DNA of 64,000 bases from Malus domestica (Eukaryota > Streptophyta > Magnoliopsida > Rosales > Rosaceae), in NCBI RefSeq assembly GCF_042453785.1, contig NC_091675.1, forward strand, positions 3,174,501-3,238,500, given 5' to 3'. Made by a program: the position numbers and the translations under genes. The notes under the pieces are model-generated. The model was given only the letters and a program-made list of their open reading frames with translations, did not search any database and was not told the DNA's origin. How positions within the stretch are numbered: the first letter of the stretch is position 1; every line of letters starts with the position of its first letter. Below are positions 59,495 to 64,000 of this stretch, piece after piece.

Positions 59495-60955
59495 CATAAG
59501 TTTGGATCAGCTTGCAAGTGTGAACGATTGATCTTATTACTCATTTTATTTTTGTTTTATAAGAACAGTCATCCATAATTATAAATAATTTATAGTCAAA
59601 ATTATAATTAGCTAATTGTTTAACCTAGAGGTTGCCATCAAGGAGTCAAGCCAACCGTGAGATTATTTATTTGGTTGCATGTTACATCTCTAGACTTAAT
59701 TTCATATTAGAGTTTAGTTAATAAAAAATTAAGTGTCAACTTTTTGGTTACCCAGAGCCAAAGGTGTCATTTAATTCATGGAAAATGATTGACTTCGGAA
59801 ACGACAGCTATTGAGTTTTCAATAAAATGTCCACATTGTTTTTTTTCAATTGTGGCACCATTTGGCAATTGCGATGCATTGTGCTTAAGTTTTTATATAC
59901 AATTTTGTGGTATTCCCCACCAAGTTCCTAATATCGAAATTTCGGTAAGAGATTCAAACCCAAGTGCAAAGAAACGGATATATTGTCCAAATGTCTAGTG
60001 TCAAAAGCAAGTCATTCAACTAAGAGATTCGAACTTAGGTGCAAATAGACAGACATATTGTCTTAATTGAGCGACTTAACTTATATTTGCACATCAAGAA
60101 AGTTAACACTAACACGGTAATAATTAGAGACTAATTTTGTATAGAGACACAATACTTGATAATCATATATCGTCTTGATTGACTTGATCTTGTTATCAAC
60201 ACGTGTCACTGGTCTCATCACAATTAAAGGGGTCATTGTACCGTTGGACTACTTGCTTTGGTTAATTGATTGAGACTACGACATTATTAAAGCCCTGTGC
60301 AAATTAAAATGAGTATGGATCCATCGGATGTCCCCATGAATAATGAACAACATTTGCATTTAAGTTAAGAAAAATAATTGGTGCATCTTGTTACAAGAGA
60401 ATTTATCTTTTCTTTGATATTTCATATCACAAATGGAAACTTCGAAAGAAATTTATTACACATAAATGACAAAATAAAGATATTTTAAACGAATCAAGCA
60501 TTGTTGTGGGGATTTATTTTTCCTCATGACAATGCAGAACTCGAAGAATTTATGTTCAAAATAATGTGTCTTGTACATGTTTGTGGCCCCACGGCACAAA
60601 ATTATCAGTCAAACACTAAATTTCTCATATTATACTAATTCTGTGACATCTACACGGAAAAACCCAAAACCCATAAAACAAAATCACAGGCCCAATCGAG
60701 GAAACATAAAGCGTTTGACCAAAGTCTGTCTGGCACTTTGAATTCACTTGCATTGCGACTCCCGTTTCTCTTCACTCTTTTTGTTAAAAAAGGCAAATAA
60801 AGTAATTAAAATCTCAAAATCTCACACAAACAGCCCGTAATTCAAAATCTCCCTGCTTTCGCTCTCTCTGTCTCTAAGGAATCCATCTTTTTCAGATTCA
60901 TTCAGTCATTCATTGCTTAACGGTCTGCATCGCCCTCGAGCAGGCCTTCATACTG
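59495..60955. other. AT-rich spacer, no gene seen
   Basis: No coding frame supported. Two GATTCGAAC/GATTCAAAC strings (about 59951 and 60028) resemble worn tRNA B boxes on the minus strand, possibly SINE scraps. Confidence 0.5.
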
Positions 60956-60960
60956 AACTC

Positions 60961-61218
60961 AGTTGAATATCAGAGTGCGCAACGAACGAGACTAACGAAA
61001 TAATAGGAATATTATTAAACTAACTGAGAATGCCGGAACGGCTACAAAACCCTAAGAGACTACATTGTGAATAACTTTTTCTCAAATGAATAACAAACAT
61101 GCTATTTATAATAAACTAACCCTAATCCTAAAATGTAAGAAATCAAAACCCTAATACTAACGGGCTAAGCCCAGAAAACCAAACATTCAAATAAACTAAA
61201 TACTAATATTTTCCAACA
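60961..61218 (-). mobile_element. Solo LTR candidate
   Basis: On the minus strand it starts TGTTGGAAAATATT (61218), has a TATA box TTATAAATAG, and ends near TATTCAACT. The 5-bp repeat AACTC lies on both sides (60956-60960 and 61219-61223). No internal region adjoins it. The right-hand LTR end is not the standard CA, so the exact end is uncertain. Confidence 0.5.
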
Positions 61219-61223
61219 AACTC

Positions 61224-62131
61224 TTATTCAAGGAGAGAGGAGTGCACTCCTTGGGACCTGCATGGACCTCTCGGGTCTCTGTTGCCATTGAAAACAACAT
61301 GCCCAAGGAGAAATGGTTCACCCCGAACCCATTTTTGGCCGAATCGGGCATCTCCTCATCCAAATGGTCAAACCATCGTTGTGGGTTCCCTCTGATGAAG
61401 GATGAAGGATGGACACAATGGATAAATGAGCTCGAGCCAACCTTCAAGCAAAAATGGATGAACAACGGTATCTATGAGCTGATAATGCTCTCTAAGAACA
61501 CCGTGATCGTTAAGCCTGAGCTTCTCACTACAGGCATCCTCTTCTGGAACTCGGGCACGAATACCTTTGACTTTAGGATGGGTCTAATATCCCCAACTAT
61601 CCTGGATATGGCACAGGTCTTTGGGCCAAGGTCCTCGGGTAGAATCGTGGATGTTACCCACAATTGGGCTCCTCCCTCTCGCCCGACCGTCGAGAGCTCG
61701 GGCAGCTCTACCCCTTTTCTTTAATTGGTGTATAACTCTGCGACCTTCAAGAGTTATGGAACTTCCTTCACGGGTTTTATCCCGTTTGCCAAGAAGGAGT
61801 TTGGCCCCTCTTCTTCCAACGCCAACAAGGACCAAGAGCATATGTACTTTCTCCTGTAGTGGCTCAATAAACATGTCTTCCCAAACAAGTCCAACAGAGT
61901 GAAAGTTGAATGGATCCCTCTAGTGGAAGCTTTGCACAACTTTGATGACGTGGCAACGGGCCCCTTTCTCCTTGCTCATCTCTATCATCTCCTGTATGAG
62001 ATTACCAAAGGTGAACCATTTGAAACCAACCTGAATGGGCCAACTTGGATGATTCAGCTTTGGCTTCAATGGTATTTTCCTGAGCCTTGGGCTGCCAACC
62101 TTGAATTCCCCAAGAGTGTTGCTCCTGCCTG
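61224..62131 (+). mobile_element. Broken plant-mobile-domain (PMD) sequence
   Basis: Encodes stretches of the plant mobile domain (aminotransferase-like): PLMKDEGWTQWINELEPTFK, GIYELIMLSKNTVIVKPELL, FDFRMGLISPTILDMAQVFG, then RVKVEWIPLVEALHNFDDVA and TWMIQLWLQWYFPE. PMD sequences occur in transposable elements and in a few domesticated plant genes (MAIN). This copy is a fossil with a few interruptions. It ends close to where the duplicated FMO segment begins. Confidence 0.75.
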
Positions 62132-62184
62132 AATTCTAGTCGAAACTTCTCCAACCAATCACTCTGCATTCGCTTGTATGATAA

Positions 62185-64000
62185 GATATTTAGAAGATTT
62201 GATTTCCATGGGCTGCTCTATGTGAGCCAATGATTTATGAGATTTTTTTTTTTTTTTGAACAATATGAGATTTGTATAGAGCAATATAATAACAAAAGCT
62301 TTATTTTATTATTTTATTGAACAAACAGCTAAACACAGCTTTACTATGAATAACGTGAATATGAAAAAGAAATGCTTAAACCAGCATATGGGAGGCTTAA
62401 GAGCCGAAGTCCCCGAACGTACGAATAGCTACGTTAATTACTTAATAAAATTTAAAAGGGAGCTGATATTGACGCTTTAAAACAAACTTCGCCCACTTTG
62501 TAGTGCAAATTGCATGTTTCGGTTCTTGGTAGTCTCGGCTGTTATAGGGGCTAAAAGCTTCTGAAAGCCAGTTACTTTTCCGCCAAGATTTCCATCCCAT
62601 CTCTTCACAAATTTCGTCGCTGTGGTTGATATTGAAAGTTGAAATGCAGTGCCTCTTGTAAAATCGGGTCGTCTTCTTCATCACTTCAATCTCTCTGCCT
62701 ATCTGTTCAAGCATTTTTTGGACAGTGGGAAGCTTGAATTTGTTGTCAACCAATCTTCCTAGCCATTTGCACCTCAACTCTGCTGTCTGCAGGTTAGAAA
62801 CACTCTCTACGAATCCCACAAATGCCATATTGGGAATCAATGGATGAATCGTACCCCTGAAATAGCATGTACAATCATTATACAATTAGTTACATATTTT
62901 ATATGTACACACTACCACTTGTGAGTAATCAGTTAAAAATATAAGGGTACCTACAACTTTGGTTTAATCTCAAAGCTGTTTTTGTTCATACTGCTTGACA
63001 TATTTGATGACATAACAATACAATCTCAATTTAAAATAAAATGGAGTGTGTCATGTTAGCAGAAAAAATATATAACATGTCAAATATTTGACAAGTAATT
63101 AGGGTTCACCTATACAGGGGCATAGTGCCAGAGGAGTCAACCATGAGGCTGCGGAAAGGCTCAGGCAATATGGATTGGAGCTTTTGCTTTCCCTCATAGC
63201 CAGTTGCAAGAAGCACAACATCAGCCTGCAATTTGGTATTGTCTTCAAATTCAATTCCTCCGCTCCAAAACCACAACTTCGATGACCTTTTGAACAATAT
63301 TTTGCCCTTGTCTGCCTCGGCGAAGAAATTTTGGGGTAAAATAGCCATCTGGCATGAAGCATAGTCCTCCAAAAATGGATGATCAGGCTTTAGTCCATAC
63401 TTCACAAGGGGAAGCTTCCACTCCAAGTACGACTCTATGAACTTGGAAACTATCATCCTCTGGTTAAAAAGCAAGTAGCAATATAGTTAGTAAACGAATA
63501 ACTAGCAATACATATATAATTAAGAGTAGTACTAGGGTGTTAAATTAGTGTGTTAAGAAACATGGAATTTACCATAGGCGATGAAAGAAGGCAAAACAAG
63601 GCTCGGACTAAGCTCTGGTTTGGCCTTTCGTGGAGGAATTGAGAAGACCTTGTCGAAAAAAAAAGGAAAAATGGAAGCCCCCAAATCCAGTAAGATGGAA
63701 CGGTCCAATGTGGAGTCCTTATCACCATTGTGCATGCCTCCCCATCGGGTCCTTATTCACCACAATAAAAAAGAAAGCAAACCAAAATGTCATGTTTCAA
63801 TGATTTAGAGCATTATATTGAATAAGCTCGCTTGATTGTATGAAACAAAAATTACTAATTAGCTCTAATTTTGTAATATTTCTCTTTTAAATGTCGATAG
63901 ATATCACAAATTTGTTTCATGCATCCAAATTAATATTGTTACAATGATTTTATTTCATCTGAAGTGGTCATGGTGTACTATAAATTGATGCTCGTTATGG
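62185..64000. repeat. Segmental duplication of the FMO region
   Basis: From about 62185 to the window end the sequence follows 27357 to about 29240 in the same orientation, exons, introns and 3' flank included, with few substitutions and a deletion of about 60 bp in intron 4. The match starts just beyond the PMD fossil. Confidence 0.9.
62442..63751 (-). CDS. Second FMO1-like gene, 3' part only (cut by window end)
   Basis: Three exons equivalent to exons 3-5 of the 27.7-30.6 kb gene (complement): 63573-63751, 63110-63459, 62442-62856. Splice sites and frames are kept. GEACTMVIRTPHWTVPSYWI, LPEPFRSLMVDSSGTMPLYR and RFYKRHCISTFNINHSDEIC are close matches to copy 1. A small deletion has removed the copy-1 stop, so the frame runs about 24 residues into former 3' UTR (ending LPFKFY). 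Exons 1 and 2 lie beyond the window. It may be functional if those are intact. Confidence 0.85.

Overview
This window is nuclear DNA of a flowering plant. The genes have short exons with GT-AG introns, AT-rich spacers, plant-only families (3-ketoacyl-CoA synthase, CC-type NLR, plant FMO1-like monooxygenase, ABI3-interacting RING ligase) and many MITEs, LTR elements and an RTE-type LINE. The gene sequences and the repeat families look like Rosaceae, most likely the apple/pear tribe. That placement rests on recalled resemblance and was not searched.

Layout. 1-2.7 kb: an F-box gene of the HAWAIIAN SKIRT/LCR type with a spliced leader. 3.7-4.9 kb: a three-exon AIP2-type RING-H2 E3 ligase. 6.5-9.4 kb (minus): a decayed CC-NB-LRR gene. 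9.7-10.2 kb: an unrecognised coding-like stretch. 10.2-24.3 kb: a gene-poor tract with microsatellites, MITEs, a solo LTR (16.0-16.5 kb) and a broken Ty1/copia element (17.9-23.7 kb). 24.6-27.1 kb: a two-exon gene for a plant protein of unknown function, with one MITE nested inside another in its intron. 27.7-30.6 kb (minus): an intact-looking five-exon FMO1-like monooxygenase. 35.3-35.8 kb (minus): a small secreted helical protein resembling invertase/pectin-methylesterase inhibitors. 37.6-40.4 kb (minus): a three-exon 3-ketoacyl-CoA synthase. 42.0-45.5 kb (minus): a ten-exon SNM1-family nuclease with UBZ, SAM and beta-CASP parts. 46.0-55.3 kb (plus): a twelve-exon sterol 4-alpha-carboxylate 3-dehydrogenase/decarboxylase with a reticulon-like tail, divergent from the nuclease gene across about 455 bp. 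Its third intron has been expanded by a 5.4 kb insertion built from two LINE 3' ends around a 4.4 kb repeat-rich block. 55.7-59.5 kb: a non-autonomous LTR element carrying fragments of at least two unrelated host genes, THI1 (thiazole synthase) and SOSEKI. 61.0-62.1 kb: a solo-LTR candidate and a broken plant-mobile-domain sequence. 62.2-64.0 kb: the 3' part of a second FMO1-like copy, a duplicate of the 27.4-29.2 kb region.

There is no operon-like logic. The host genes are independent: ubiquitin ligases (F-box, AIP2), immunity (NLR relic, FMO1-like pair), lipid and sterol metabolism (KCS, 3-beta-HSD/D) and DNA repair (SNM1-like). The most unusual structures are the gene-capturing LTR element, the composite LINE-bounded insertion in the sterol gene, the solo LTR with repeated heat-shock-element-like palindromes, and the nested MITEs. 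Exon boundaries were placed by hand from GT-AG sites, reading-frame continuity and recalled family sequences; no search or transcript evidence was available.
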